Source: Candidatus Mediterraneibacter intestinipullorum (lineage in GTDB: Bacteria; Bacillota; Clostridia; Lachnospirales; Lachnospiraceae). Taken from it: a stretch of 34,262 bases of DNA. Positions 6,454-13,942 of this stretch are shown one piece after another. The translations under genes were made by a program, and so were the position numbers. The notes below the pieces were generated by a model. It was not told the origin of the DNA. It did no database searches and saw only the letters and a program-made list of their open reading frames with translations. The stretch is taken from contig DWYM01000065.1 in NCBI GenBank assembly GCA_019118665.1, positions 1 through 34,262 on the forward strand. The letters run 5' to 3'. Every line of letters starts with the position of its first letter. Position 1 is the first letter of the stretch.

Positions 6454-7221
6454 ATGGTGATATATTTCTCAGGTACAGGCAACAGCCGTTATGCGGCGGA
6501 AGTGATCGCTTCGGAACTGGGCGACGAGATACAGGATGCAGGAGCATATATCAAGGCAGGGGAAAGGGGAATCTTTTCTTCGGAAAGACCATGGGTGTTC
6601 GTGGCCCCGACATACTGCTGGCAGATGCCCAGGCTGTTTGCGGAATTTATCAGAAAGTCCAGGTTTTCCGGGACAAGAAATGCTTATTTTGTCCTGACCT
6701 GCGGGGCGGAGACGGGCAATGCCAGGGCAAAGACCGCCGGGGTCTGCAAAGAGAAGGGATTTATTTATAAAGGACTACTGGAAGTGGTCATGCCGGAAAA
6801 TTATGTGGCTCTGTTTTCCGTGCCGGAGGAATCCGAGTGCCGCAGGCTGACAGAAAACGCTGTGCGGCGATTGAAGGACAGTGTCAGGTATATCAGAGAG
6901 GGCAAGAGTTTCCCTTCTGTAAAAGCGGGCATTCTGGACCGGATCAAGAGCAGCAGTCTCTTAAACGCAGGATTCTATGGATTTGCGGTAAAGGCAAAAA
7001 AATTCTATGCTACGGATGAGTGTATTTCCTGCGGAAAATGTGTAAAGAGCTGCATGCTGAATAATATCCGTCTGATCAATGGAAAACCGGAATGGGGGAA
7101 GCGCTGTACGCACTGCATGGCTTGCATCTCAGTCTGTCCTACAGAGGCGGTCCAGTACGGAAAACACACGGCCGGGAAGAGAAGATATCTGTGTCATGAG
7201 AAGGCGACAGAGATCTTTTAA
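6454..7221 (+). CDS. EFR1-family ferredoxin with flavodoxin domain
   Basis: A 255-aa electron-transfer protein joining an N-terminal flavodoxin-like domain (start MVIYFSGTGNSRYAAEVIA, FMN phosphate loop SGTGNS at 6-11) to two C-terminal [4Fe-4S] motifs. The clusters are CISCGKCVKSC and CTHCMACISVCP, both CxxCxxCxxxC. Such EFR1 proteins are common in gut Clostridia; their redox partners are mostly undefined. The Met at 6454 is favoured over earlier in-frame Mets at 6409 and 6436 because it follows GAGGAAG and begins exactly at the first flavodoxin strand; the earlier ones overlap the preceding gene. It is the last gene of the ybaK operon. Confidence 0.88.
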   Translation: MVIYFSGTGNSRYAAEVIASELGDEIQDAGAYIKAGERGIFSSERPWVFVAPTYCWQMPRLFAEFIRKSRFSGTRNAYFVLTCGAETGNARAKTAGVCKEKGFIYKGLLEVVMPENYVALFSVPEESECRRLTENAVRRLKDSVRYIREGKSFPSVKAGILDRIKSSSLLNAGFYGFAVKAKKFYATDECISCGKCVKSCMLNNIRLINGKPEWGKRCTHCMACISVCPTEAVQYGKHTAGKRRYLCHEKATEIF

Positions 7222-7250
7222 AAACAGAAAGATGGAGAAGCATTTCATGG

Positions 7251-7508
7251 ATGTATATTTTTGGAAAGAATTTCTGGGATGACAGGAAGGAGGGAACTCC
7301 TCTGAATAAGATTCCGGTGCATGATCTGGCTGCGGGTGTCCTGCTGACGTAGGGAAACAAAAATCTGTGTATCCCTGCGGTCTATGTGGGAGAGGAGGGG
7401 GCTGTCCTTGATCTGTGTATGCGCGTATCTCTTCCGGATATCTCGGCGTATATGGAGAAATGGAAGAAGAGCTCCGTGTGTCAGCAGATATCAGATGATA
7501 TCAGTTAA
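7251..7508 (+). pseudogene. Short conserved-looking ORF interrupted by an in-frame TAG
   Basis: From ATG 7251 a frame reads MYIFGKNFWDDRKEG and on to LAAGVLLT, meets TAG at 7350-7352, then continues GNKNLCIPAVYVGEEGAVLD to a TAA at 7506-7508, 85 codons in all. Both halves show normal protein-like composition and codon use for this genome, so a nonsense mutation or a decaying gene is likely. The end overlaps the sdaAA 3' end by 8 nt. I do not recognise the family. The fragment looks like the N-terminal part of a longer protein whose remainder is lost. The ribosome site (GGAG, about 14 nt upstream) is poor. Confidence 0.5.
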
Positions 7509-8367
7509 AGCTGCACAGAGAGCATCCGGTGGGCGTTGCAGCGCAGCCCCCGAGTGCGGTTTCCCTGTATTCGTTGGGAAGGCGCTTGCCAACCTCATAC
7601 ATGGCGTCCAGCATCTCATCAAAGGGAATGGGCTGACGGATGCCGGCAAGGCTGAGTTCTGCCGCTGTGAGCGCGTTTGCCGCTCCGGCGGCGTTTCTGC
7701 CCTGGCAGGGACATTCGACGAGACCGCCTATGGGATCACAGACAAGCCCCAGCATATTCATGAGCACTGTGGAGGCTGCGTGCAGACATTGCTGCGGCGT
7801 TCCTCCCATGAGTTCCGCCGCTGCGGACGCAGCCATGGACGCGGCAACCCCTGTCTCTGCCTGGCAGCCTCCCACAGCCCCTGAAACAGTGGCGTTGCGC
7901 ATAGCAAGATACCCCACCGCTCCGGCATTGAACAGGGCACAGATCACCGCGTCGTCTGTCAGTCCGCGGGTCTCCTGAAGGGCGAGCAGTACTCCCGGCA
8001 CGATGCCGGAAGAGCCGGCAGTCGGCGCGGCCACGATAAGTCCCATAGCTGAACTGTTCTCGATGACTGCCATTGCATAAGTAAGGGCCCGGCTCAGCGT
8101 GTCCCCGCAGATGCTCCTTCCCGCTGTCCGCTGCTCTGAGAGGCGTTTTGCCTCCCCTCCGATGAGACCGCCTATGGATTTCTTTGGGGAACGGATGGGT
8201 GCGGCAGCGGAATTTTTCATGATGTTCCATGTCCGGTGCATCTGGTCCAGGACTTCTTCTTTTGCCCTGTCTGTTTCCATGACTTCACGCAGGAGCATGA
8301 TATCAGAGAGGGCGCATTTTTCTTTTTCACATAATTCAAGCAGCTCTTTTCCGTTCTTAAAATTCAT
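7501..8367 (-). CDS. sdaAA: L-serine dehydratase, iron-sulfur-dependent, alpha subunit
   Basis: Catalytic subunit of the oxygen-labile [4Fe-4S] L-serine dehydratase, which converts L-serine to pyruvate and ammonia. 288 aa, normal for the two-subunit type. Signatures: SIGGLIGGEAKRL, the glycine-rich VAAPTAGSSGIVPGVLLAL, and conserved Cys in GGCQAETG, VCDPIGG and CPCQGRNA that fit cluster and active-site positions. The C-terminus GGCAATPTGCSLCSFN is also Cys-rich. The start overlaps the sdaAB stop by 4 nt, so the pair is translated together to give the alpha/beta enzyme. There is no clear terminator at the 3' end, only a GATATC-type hairpin around 7489-7505. Confidence 0.95.
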   Translation of the reverse strand: MNFKNGKELLELCEKEKCALSDIMLLREVMETDRAKEEVLDQMHRTWNIMKNSAAAPIRSPKKSIGGLIGGEAKRLSEQRTAGRSICGDTLSRALTYAMAVIENSSAMGLIVAAPTAGSSGIVPGVLLALQETRGLTDDAVICALFNAGAVGYLAMRNATVSGAVGGCQAETGVAASMAASAAAELMGGTPQQCLHAASTVLMNMLGLVCDPIGGLVECPCQGRNAAGAANALTAAELSLAGIRQPIPFDEMLDAMYEVGKRLPNEYRETALGGCAATPTGCSLCSFN

Positions 8368-9053
8368 CTGGGACCTCCTTCTTGTCGGGACTGAATGAGT
8401 ATCACATCATGGACGTATGGGTTCTGCCGGATCTGGTTCGCCGCATCTTCGGGCAGGATACCGTCCGACTCCACGATACTGTAAGCAACGCTTCCTTTTT
8501 CCTCCCGGTACAGTTTCATATAGGCGATATTGACCTTTTTTTCACTCAGGCAGCTTGTGATGTGGGCGATCACTCCGGGCTTGTCCTGCTGAATGACAAT
8601 GAGGGTGCTGTATTCCCCTGTGAAATCCACCTCTACCTGATCGATCCGGGTGATGCGGACTTTTCCTCCGCCGATGGATTCTCCGCGCACAAGGAGAGTG
8701 CGTCCATTGTCATCTGCCATACGGATATCCACGGTGTTGGGATGGATGTCATTTTCCGTGAGGTTGGTCAGAAACCGGAAGGACAGCCCCTCCTTTTCTG
8801 CGATGGCGAAAGAATTCCGGATCCTGGCATCATCAGGCGAATAGCCCATGACGCCTCCGAGAAGAGCCCGGTCCGTGCCGTGGCCTTTATAAGTTCTGGC
8901 AAAAGAGCCGTAAAGGGTAAATTCCACGCTCTTCAGATCACCCGGAAACATTTTTCGCGCCAGAAGAGCGATGGCGGTGGCTCCGGCCGTATGGGAGCTG
9001 GACGGTCCGATCATGTTCGGACCGAGCACGTCAAAGACACTGATAAAGGACAT
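8364..9053 (-). CDS. sdaAB: L-serine dehydratase, iron-sulfur-dependent, beta subunit
   Basis: 229-aa beta subunit of the same enzyme. N-terminal part: VFDVLGPNMIGPSSSHTAGA, the typical start of serine dehydratase beta domains (about 5-24), then YGSFARTYKGHGTD. C-terminal ACT domain from about 150 (STLIVIQQDKPGVIAHITSC), the usual regulatory, serine-sensing module. The Met at 9053 is chosen because its mRNA carries AGGAGGAAC about 7 nt upstream and the family normally starts with this motif; a Met 22 codons earlier would add a non-conserved stretch. The operon reads away from the cobalamin locus. Confidence 0.93.
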   Translation of the reverse strand: MSFISVFDVLGPNMIGPSSSHTAGATAIALLARKMFPGDLKSVEFTLYGSFARTYKGHGTDRALLGGVMGYSPDDARIRNSFAIAEKEGLSFRFLTNLTENDIHPNTVDIRMADDNGRTLLVRGESIGGGKVRITRIDQVEVDFTGEYSTLIVIQQDKPGVIAHITSCLSEKKVNIAYMKLYREEKGSVAYSIVESDGILPEDAANQIRQNPYVHDVILIQSRQEGGPR

Positions 9054-9122
9054 AAATACAGTTCCTCCTGTTGGAAATTTGAGGCGTCTGCCGGAAACAT
9101 CCCCGCAGACTGCTACCAATAT

Positions 9123-9131
9123 AGTATATCA
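9123..9131 (-). promoter_or_regulatory. Extended -10 promoter element for sdaAB-sdaAA
   Basis: On the minus strand TGATATACT is an extended -10 (TG, one base, TATACT), about 70 bp upstream of the sdaAB start. The -35 region is poor. It is one arm of an inverted repeat with the plus-strand element at 9142-9150. Confidence 0.45.
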
Positions 9132-9141
9132 CGTTTTTTTG

Positions 9142-9150
9142 TGTTATACT
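9142..9150 (+). promoter_or_regulatory. Extended -10 promoter element for cbiG-cbiJ
   Basis: TGTTATACT is an extended -10 (TG, one base, TATACT) 35 bp ahead of the cbiG start, with no good -35. It mirrors the minus-strand element at 9123-9131 (AGTATATCAC and GTGTTATACT match in 9 of 10 positions as an inverted repeat). Confidence 0.5.
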
Positions 9151-9185
9151 GACTTTATTAAGCGAAAAATACCATGGAGGGCGTT

Positions 9186-10259
9186 ATGGCTGAAACGGAG
9201 CGGAAGATAAGAGTCTTTAGTTTTACCCGGACAGGGACAAGGCTGAATGAAAAAGTATGCGGTTTGCTGCGGAACAGGGGAAAAGAGTGCGCCGGATATA
9301 CTGTGAAAAAATACGCGGGAGGAAGTCTCTCTTCCCTTCCCGGCGATATCAGAGCCTTTGCGGGTGAGGACTGGGGCAGATATGATCTTATATTTATCGG
9401 CGCTGCGGGGATTGCGGTGCGGTACATTGCCCCATGGATCAAAGATAAGTTTACGGACCCGGCGGTCTTAGTGATGGATGAAAAGGGGACATATGTGATC
9501 CCGCTGCTGTCCGGACATGTTGGCGGAGCCGTGCGCCTTGCCGGGGAGCTGGCGTTAGAGATGGGCGCTGAGGCAGTGCTTACAACGGCAACGGATGTGC
9601 AGGGGAAGTTCGCGGTAGATGTGTTTGCTGAAAAAAGCGGGCTGTGCCTGACAGACCGGGAAGAAGCGCGGGCCGTATCAGCGGCGGTGCTGGAGGGGGA
9701 GAGGATCGCTCTCTTTCTGGAATACCGGGAGTGTCATATCATGGGGGAAATCCCTCGTGAGATCCACCTGTGTGAAACATGGGAGGAAGCAGCATCCTAT
9801 CCTCACCGGATTCTTGTATCAGACAGGTCCGGGCCGGCGGGGGAGGGAACTCTCCTCCTGCGGCCTAAGAATGTAGTGGCCGGGATCGGCTGCCGCAGAG
9901 GGATATCAGAAGAAGTGCTCGAGTCCGGGCTGAGAGCTGCTCTGGCAGAGCAGGGTCTTGTGATAGGACAGGTGAAGGCGGTGGCGAGCGTTGATCTGAA
10001 AAAGAGGGAACCTGCTCTGATCGCTCTGGCAGAAAAGTACAGGATCCCTTTCAAAGTATATCCTGCAGAAGAGCTGGAGAAGATCCGGGAAGTCACGTCC
10101 CGGTCTGAGTTTGTGGAGCGGACGGCTGGGGTGGACAATGTATGCGAGCGGGCAGCCCTCACCTGCGGCAGAGGAGGAAAACTGATCCAGGGGAAACGGA
10201 TCGTAGAATCCATGACCAGCGCTTTGGTCAGGCTTCCGGTGACGCTGGATTTCAGATAA
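9186..10259 (+). CDS. cbiG: Cobalt-precorrin-5A hydrolase CbiG
   Basis: Opens the delta-lactone of cobalt-precorrin-5A with loss of the two-carbon fragment as acetaldehyde, the ring-contraction step specific to the anaerobic pathway. 357 aa. N-terminal domain: LIFIGAAGIAVRYIAPWIKD and VIPLLSGHVGGAVRLA; C-terminal domain from about 230: VVAGIGCRRGISEEVLE and RTAGVDNVCERAAL. The Met at 9186 is chosen for GGAGG five nt upstream; a Met four codons earlier overlaps that site. First gene of the locus, 17 nt before cbiJ, and outside the control of the downstream riboswitch. Confidence 0.93.
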   Translation: MAETERKIRVFSFTRTGTRLNEKVCGLLRNRGKECAGYTVKKYAGGSLSSLPGDIRAFAGEDWGRYDLIFIGAAGIAVRYIAPWIKDKFTDPAVLVMDEKGTYVIPLLSGHVGGAVRLAGELALEMGAEAVLTTATDVQGKFAVDVFAEKSGLCLTDREEARAVSAAVLEGERIALFLEYRECHIMGEIPREIHLCETWEEAASYPHRILVSDRSGPAGEGTLLLRPKNVVAGIGCRRGISEEVLESGLRAALAEQGLVIGQVKAVASVDLKKREPALIALAEKYRIPFKVYPAEELEKIREVTSRSEFVERTAGVDNVCERAALTCGRGGKLIQGKRIVESMTSALVRLPVTLDFR

Positions 10260-10276
10260 GAGACAAGGAGAAGAGC

Positions 10277-11119
10277 ATGAAGGCAGACGGCAGGATACAG
10301 AAAAATACAGAACCGGACATCCTTATTTTTGCGGGGACGACGGAAGGCAGAGAGCTGGCGCAATACGCGGAAAAGATCAGCGCGGGATGCTATGTAAGCA
10401 CGGCAACAGAATACGGAAAGGAACTCCTGGAAGGGCTTTCAGGAGTCCGTCCGGTGTCGGGGCGAATGGATGAAGAACAGATCGGACAGTTCTTAAAGGA
10501 CAAAAAAATCCGTCTGGTGATCGATGCGACCCATCCCTTTGCCCGTGTCGCGACAGAGAATATCCGCTCCGCCTGTGCCGGGATGGGAGTGCGGTATGTG
10601 CGCTGCCTGCGGGAACAGGGGATGGATCCCGGAAAAAAGGCGGAAGAAGGACCGGCTGACAGACAGCCCGGCGGGAAGCAGATGGTCGTGGTGGATTCGG
10701 TCAGTCAGGCGGTGGAGTACCTGCAAGGGACCACAGGTAATATCCTGATCTCTACAGGAAGCAAGGAACTGCATTTGTATACCGTCCTTGACGGATACAG
10801 GGACCGGTGCTTTGCCAGGGTTCTTTCTACAGCGGAGGCGGTGGAAGAGAGCGTGAAGCTGGGATTTCAGGGGCGGCATCTGATCGCCATGCAGGGTCCC
10901 TTTTCCAGGGAAATGAACCTTGCTGTCCTGCATCAGACCGGCGCGGCATATTTTGTGACCAAAGAGTCGGGAAAGGCGGGAGGATTTGAAGAGAAGCTTG
11001 CGGCTGCAGAGCACGCCGGAGCTGTGCTCGTGGTGATCGGCCGCCCTGACGAGACCGGGGAGAGCGTGGAGCGGGTCAAAGAGATCATCCGGCAGAGGTG
11101 TACCGGCCAAAGAGAGTAG
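10277..11119 (+). CDS. cbiJ: Cobalt-precorrin-6A reductase CbiJ
   Basis: NAD(P)H-dependent reductase that saturates one double bond of cobalt-precorrin-6A. 280 aa. Family marks: ILIFAGTTEGRELAQYA at the N-terminus (nucleotide-binding loop), DATHPFARVATEN near residue 80, and ISTGSKELHLY and AMQGPFSREMNLAVL in the second half. A short polar insertion (GKKAEEGPADRQPGGK, about 120-135) is not typical of CobK/CbiJ and probably forms a surface loop. Start at 10277 has AAGGAGAAG upstream. It follows cbiG by 17 nt and is separated from cobO by 127 nt containing a promoter. Confidence 0.92.
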   Translation: MKADGRIQKNTEPDILIFAGTTEGRELAQYAEKISAGCYVSTATEYGKELLEGLSGVRPVSGRMDEEQIGQFLKDKKIRLVIDATHPFARVATENIRSACAGMGVRYVRCLREQGMDPGKKAEEGPADRQPGGKQMVVVDSVSQAVEYLQGTTGNILISTGSKELHLYTVLDGYRDRCFARVLSTAEAVEESVKLGFQGRHLIAMQGPFSREMNLAVLHQTGAAYFVTKESGKAGGFEEKLAAAEHAGAVLVVIGRPDETGESVERVKEIIRQRCTGQRE

Positions 11120-11156
11120 AAAAATAAAAAAGATGAAGAGAAAACCGTGGAATAGA

Positions 11157-11185
11157 TTGTATGATGAACAAGCCTGTGATAAAAT
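11157..11185 (+). promoter_or_regulatory. Internal promoter ahead of cobO
   Basis: TTGTAT (11157-11162), 17-bp spacer, TAAAAT (11180-11185) preceded by TGA (extended -10). It is followed by a small hairpin CAGTC-GGGA-GACTG (11194-11207) in the 5' leader. It could also produce the transcript that reads through into the cobalamin riboswitch, since no good promoter is visible between cobO and the riboswitch. Confidence 0.5.
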
Positions 11186-11246
11186 GAAAAAATCAGTCGG
11201 GAGACTGTCTTGTGAAAAACATGAACAGGAGAAAGGAAGAGCAGAG

Positions 11247-11774
11247 ATGGCACGAGGGATGATCCATATTTACTGTGGGGACGGAAAAGGGAAGACCACA
11301 GCCGCGACCGGGCTTGCGGTGCGCGCTGCGGGTTGTGGGATGAAGGTCTTATTTGCCCGCTTCCTCAAAAATGAGAATTCCGGGGAGCTGAGTATCCTGG
11401 ATTCGGTCCCTGAGATCGAGGTGCTCCACCTGGAGCGGTCATATGGCTTTTTTAACACTCTGACAGACGAGGAGAAAGAAGAGGTCCGGCAGATGTACGG
11501 CCAGTTGTGGGATCTCATCAAGGAAAAAATCTCAGGCGGACAGTTTCAGATGCTTGTTATTGATGAATTTATGGCGGCATACAGGTACGGACTGATCGGC
11601 AGGGAAGAGGCGCTTGATCTTCTGACAGGAAAACCGGAAGCGCTGGAGCTTGTCCTGACCGGGAGAAATCCTGGACCTGAGCTGACCGAACTGGCAGATT
11701 ATGTATCAGAGATACGCAAAGTAAAACATCCTTTTGACCATGGCATCATGGCAAGAAGGGGAATCGAATATTAA
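11247..11774 (+). CDS. cobO: Cob(I)yrinic acid a,c-diamide adenosyltransferase (CobO/BtuR/CobA type)
   Basis: Transfers the 5'-deoxyadenosyl group of ATP to the cobalt of corrinoids, for de novo synthesis and salvage. 175 aa, normal length. P-loop with GDGKGKTTAATGLAVRAAG close to the N-terminus, LVIDEFMAAYRYGLI as the acidic strand, and VLTGRNPGPELTELADYVSE followed by KVKHPFDHGIMARRGIEY at the C-terminus, all diagnostic of the BtuR/CobO family. The Met at 11247 follows AAGGAAGAG; the upstream in-frame Mets overlap promoter elements. It has its own promoter and ends 22 nt before the riboswitch. Confidence 0.95.
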   Translation: MARGMIHIYCGDGKGKTTAATGLAVRAAGCGMKVLFARFLKNENSGELSILDSVPEIEVLHLERSYGFFNTLTDEEKEEVRQMYGQLWDLIKEKISGGQFQMLVIDEFMAAYRYGLIGREEALDLLTGKPEALELVLTGRNPGPELTELADYVSEIRKVKHPFDHGIMARRGIEY

Positions 11775-11796
11775 ATAGATATCCAGATCCGGCATA

Positions 11797-11964
11797 CATT
11801 TAAAAGGTACGAGGAAGTCAGGTGAGAATCCTGCGCAATACCCGTTGCTGTATTGGCGGAGCGGCATTCCATTCTGTCCGGAGGGCAGAGGTCACTGCGG
11901 AGTTATCCGTGGGAAGGCGGAGTGTGCGCGATGAGGCCTGAGCCAGAATATTCGCTTTTAAATG
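11797..11964 (+). ncRNA. Cobalamin riboswitch aptamer
   Basis: The closing stem P1 is perfect: CATTTAAAAG (11797-11806) with CTTTTAAATG (11955-11964). Conserved blocks in order: GGTGAGAATCCTGCGC (11821-11836), hairpin CAATAC/GTATTG (11836-11855) with loop CCGTTGCT, GTCACTG (11891-11897), GGGAAGGCG (11911-11919) and GCCTGAGCCAGAATA ending at 11950 (B12 box region). It binds adenosyl- or methylcobalamin and should lower expression of cbiM and the genes behind it. Which cofactor form binds cannot be read safely. Confidence 0.93.
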
Positions 11965-12070
11965 GATCTGAGAGGTTACGGGGATATGACCGGGGTATGC
12001 TGCAGACTTCTTTCCTGTTTTGCGGCGCCTGGTAGTATTTCAGAAAAGCTGCAAAAGGAGAGAGGAGAAA
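11965..12070 (+). promoter_or_regulatory. Expression platform of the cobalamin riboswitch (translational)
   Basis: A hairpin GGTTA/TGACC (11974-11991) presents loop CGGGGATA, whose CGGG can kiss CCCG (11841-11844) of the aptamer loop, as known for L5-L13 in this class. Then CTTCTTTCCTGTTTTGC (12007-12023) is complementary to GCAAAAGGAGAGAGGAG (12051-12067), the ribosome site of cbiM. With three extra pairs at the loop end, 18 of 20 positions pair (some G-U). No T-tract terminator is visible, so control of cbiM at translation start is the simplest reading. Confidence 0.65.
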
Positions 12071-12826
12071 ATGAAGAAACAAGAGAAAATCTTAGTGAAG
12101 GCATCCGTCGCGATCGCCTTCCTGTTTGCTGTCACGCCGACAGTGAACGCGATGCATATCATGGAGGGCTACCTGCCAGCGGGTTACTGCGTGGCATGGG
12201 GACTCATCTGCCTGCCGTTTCTGGCCGCAGGCTTTATTTCCCTGAAAAACAAGATAAAAACAAACCGAAAGAACCTGACGCTGATCGCAATGTCAGGAGC
12301 ATTTATATTTGTGATCTCATCGCTGAAGATTCCTTCCGTCACCGGGAGCTGTTCCCATATGACAGGAACAGGCCTTGGAGCGATCCTGTTCGGACCGGCC
12401 TCCGTCAGCGTACTGGGGATCATCGCTCTGCTCTTTCAGGCAGTCCTGCTGGCGCACGGCGGGCTGACTACTCTGGGAGCAAATACGTTTTCCATGGCAG
12501 TGGCAGGACCGATCATCGCATTCGGCATATACAGGCTGTGCGGGAAGCTGAACGTGAACCGCAAGGCATCGGTTTTTCTGGCCGCGTTCCTGGGGGATGT
12601 TTTTACATACTGCGTTACATCCGTCCAGCTTGCGCTTGCCTATCCGTCAGAGGTGGGAGGGACGGCCGCGTCCGCTGTGAAATTCCTGGGTGTGTTCGCG
12701 CCCACACAGCTTCCTCTGGCAGTGATCGAGGGCATCCTGACCGTGGTGATCGTGATCGGCCTTGAGGCATATGCCGTGCCGGAACTGAGGAACATTGGCT
12801 TCCTCAGAGGAAGGGAGGCGGAGTAA
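12071..12826 (+). CDS. cbiM: Cobalt ECF transporter, substrate-specific membrane subunit CbiM
   Basis: Binds Co2+ and forms the translocation pore of the CbiMNQO importer in the cell membrane. 251 aa. A cleavable signal-like N-terminus ends at NA (26-27), which would expose MHIMEGYLP at the new N-terminus; the His of this motif (H29) is the known metal ligand in CbiM/NikM. Further signatures are SLKIPSVTGSCSHMTGTGLG and LAHGGLTTLGANTFSMA. About seven hydrophobic segments. The ribosome site AGGAGAGAGGAG lies within the riboswitch expression platform, so synthesis should drop when cobalamin is plentiful. cbiN starts 1 nt after its stop. Confidence 0.95.
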   Translation: MKKQEKILVKASVAIAFLFAVTPTVNAMHIMEGYLPAGYCVAWGLICLPFLAAGFISLKNKIKTNRKNLTLIAMSGAFIFVISSLKIPSVTGSCSHMTGTGLGAILFGPASVSVLGIIALLFQAVLLAHGGLTTLGANTFSMAVAGPIIAFGIYRLCGKLNVNRKASVFLAAFLGDVFTYCVTSVQLALAYPSEVGGTAASAVKFLGVFAPTQLPLAVIEGILTVVIVIGLEAYAVPELRNIGFLRGREAE

Positions 12827-12827
12827 G

Positions 12828-13172
12828 ATGACGAAGAATACCAGGATCGTTGTCCTCCTTCTGGCCATTGCCGTGCTGATCGCCGCTATTCCGCTGTTCG
12901 CCTTAAAGAACGCAGAGTTCGGAGGCTCGGATGACGCCGGAAGTGTTATGATAGAAGAGATCGAAGGGGACTATGCCCCATGGTTCACACCGGTGCTTGA
13001 GACCGCGATCGGCGGGGAACTCCCGGGAGAGGTGGAAAGCCTGATCTTCTGTATACAGACCGGGATCGGAGTGGGTATCATCGCGTTTTTCATGGGACGC
13101 TTTGTTGAGCGGAAGAAGTGGCAGAAAGACACCGGGATGGGAAGCGCCGATGACAGGAAAGGAAAGCAATGA
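12828..13172 (+). CDS. cbiN: Cobalt ECF transporter accessory subunit CbiN
   Basis: Small (114-aa) membrane protein that associates with CbiM and is needed for cobalt uptake. Two membrane helices (about 7-27 and 71-91) flank an extracytoplasmic loop with EFGGSDDAGSVMIEEI and YAPWFTPV, typical of CbiN. The Met at 12828 follows GGGAGGCGGAG, which lies in the end of cbiM. The stop overlaps the cbiQ start by 4 nt. Confidence 0.92.
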   Translation: MTKNTRIVVLLLAIAVLIAAIPLFALKNAEFGGSDDAGSVMIEEIEGDYAPWFTPVLETAIGGELPGEVESLIFCIQTGIGVGIIAFFMGRFVERKKWQKDTGMGSADDRKGKQ

Positions 13173-13942
13173 TCGTTATTGACAGACTCTGTTACCAGTC
13201 AAAACTCAGATATATAAATGCGTCAGCGAAGTTCGTGTATGCCGTTCTGACCCTGATCTTGTGCATTGCCAGCCGGTCCGCTGCGGCTGCGGCTGTGGTG
13301 TTTTTTGTAAATATTTATCTGACCGTGGCAAAAGGGGGAATCCCCTTTGCCCGGTATGTGAAGTTCCTCCTCGTCCCTGCCGTTTTTCTGGCGGCGAGTA
13401 CGGCCGCTATAGTGGTGAACCTGTCAAGGACGCCTCTGGACGCGTTCGCCATTCCGCTGGGAGAATGGTATCTCACAGGGAGCGTCTCATCTGTACTGGA
13501 GGGACTGCGCCTCTGCGGAAAGGCATTGGCGGCAGTGACCTGTCTGTATTTTCTGTCATTGAGCACGGTCATGACAGAGATACTGGGAGTGCTCAAAAAG
13601 CTGCGTGTACCCGGGCTGGTCATTGAACTGATGATGCTCATCTATCGGTTTATCTTCCTTATGATGGAGACAGCTTCGGCCATCACAACTTCCCAGAATT
13701 CGCGCCTGGGAAACCGGGATTACCGGACCAGGCTCCGGTCTTTCGGAGGCATGGCTTCCGCCCTGCTCGTCCGCTCCCTGAAGCGCTCGGGCACACTGTA
13801 CGATGCCATGGAGGCAAGATGCTACGATGGGGAACTGAAGGTACTTTCAGAAGACCGTCCGGCAGGAAAGAAAGAGCTCCTCTGTATCGCGGGATATGAG
13901 CTGCTCCTGCTGGGCATGGCAATATGGAGCTGGATGAGATGA
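13169..13942 (+). CDS. cbiQ: Cobalt ECF transporter T component CbiQ
   Basis: 257-aa transmembrane coupling protein that links CbiM to the ATPase CbiO. About five to six hydrophobic helices; the cytoplasmic coupling helices carry the EcfT Ala-Arg-Gly-like motifs, seen here as SGTLYDAMEARCYDG near residue 210 and NSRLGNRDYRTRLRSFG near 178. It overlaps cbiN by 4 nt and cbiO by 4 nt, consistent with a fixed subunit ratio. Start at 13169 has AGGAAAG just upstream. Confidence 0.93.
   Translation: MIVIDRLCYQSKLRYINASAKFVYAVLTLILCIASRSAAAAAVVFFVNIYLTVAKGGIPFARYVKFLLVPAVFLAASTAAIVVNLSRTPLDAFAIPLGEWYLTGSVSSVLEGLRLCGKALAAVTCLYFLSLSTVMTEILGVLKKLRVPGLVIELMMLIYRFIFLMMETASAITTSQNSRLGNRDYRTRLRSFGGMASALLVRSLKRSGTLYDAMEARCYDGELKVLSEDRPAGKKELLCIAGYELLLLGMAIWSWMR

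Noticed and set aside
8382-9152. Plus-strand 256-codon frame opposite sdaAB
   Set aside because: It runs through the divergent promoter region and antisense to a well-recognised serine dehydratase subunit.
9054-9185. Second cobalamin riboswitch before cbiG
   Set aside because: The gap is only about 130 bp, with none of the conserved aptamer blocks present at 11797-11964.
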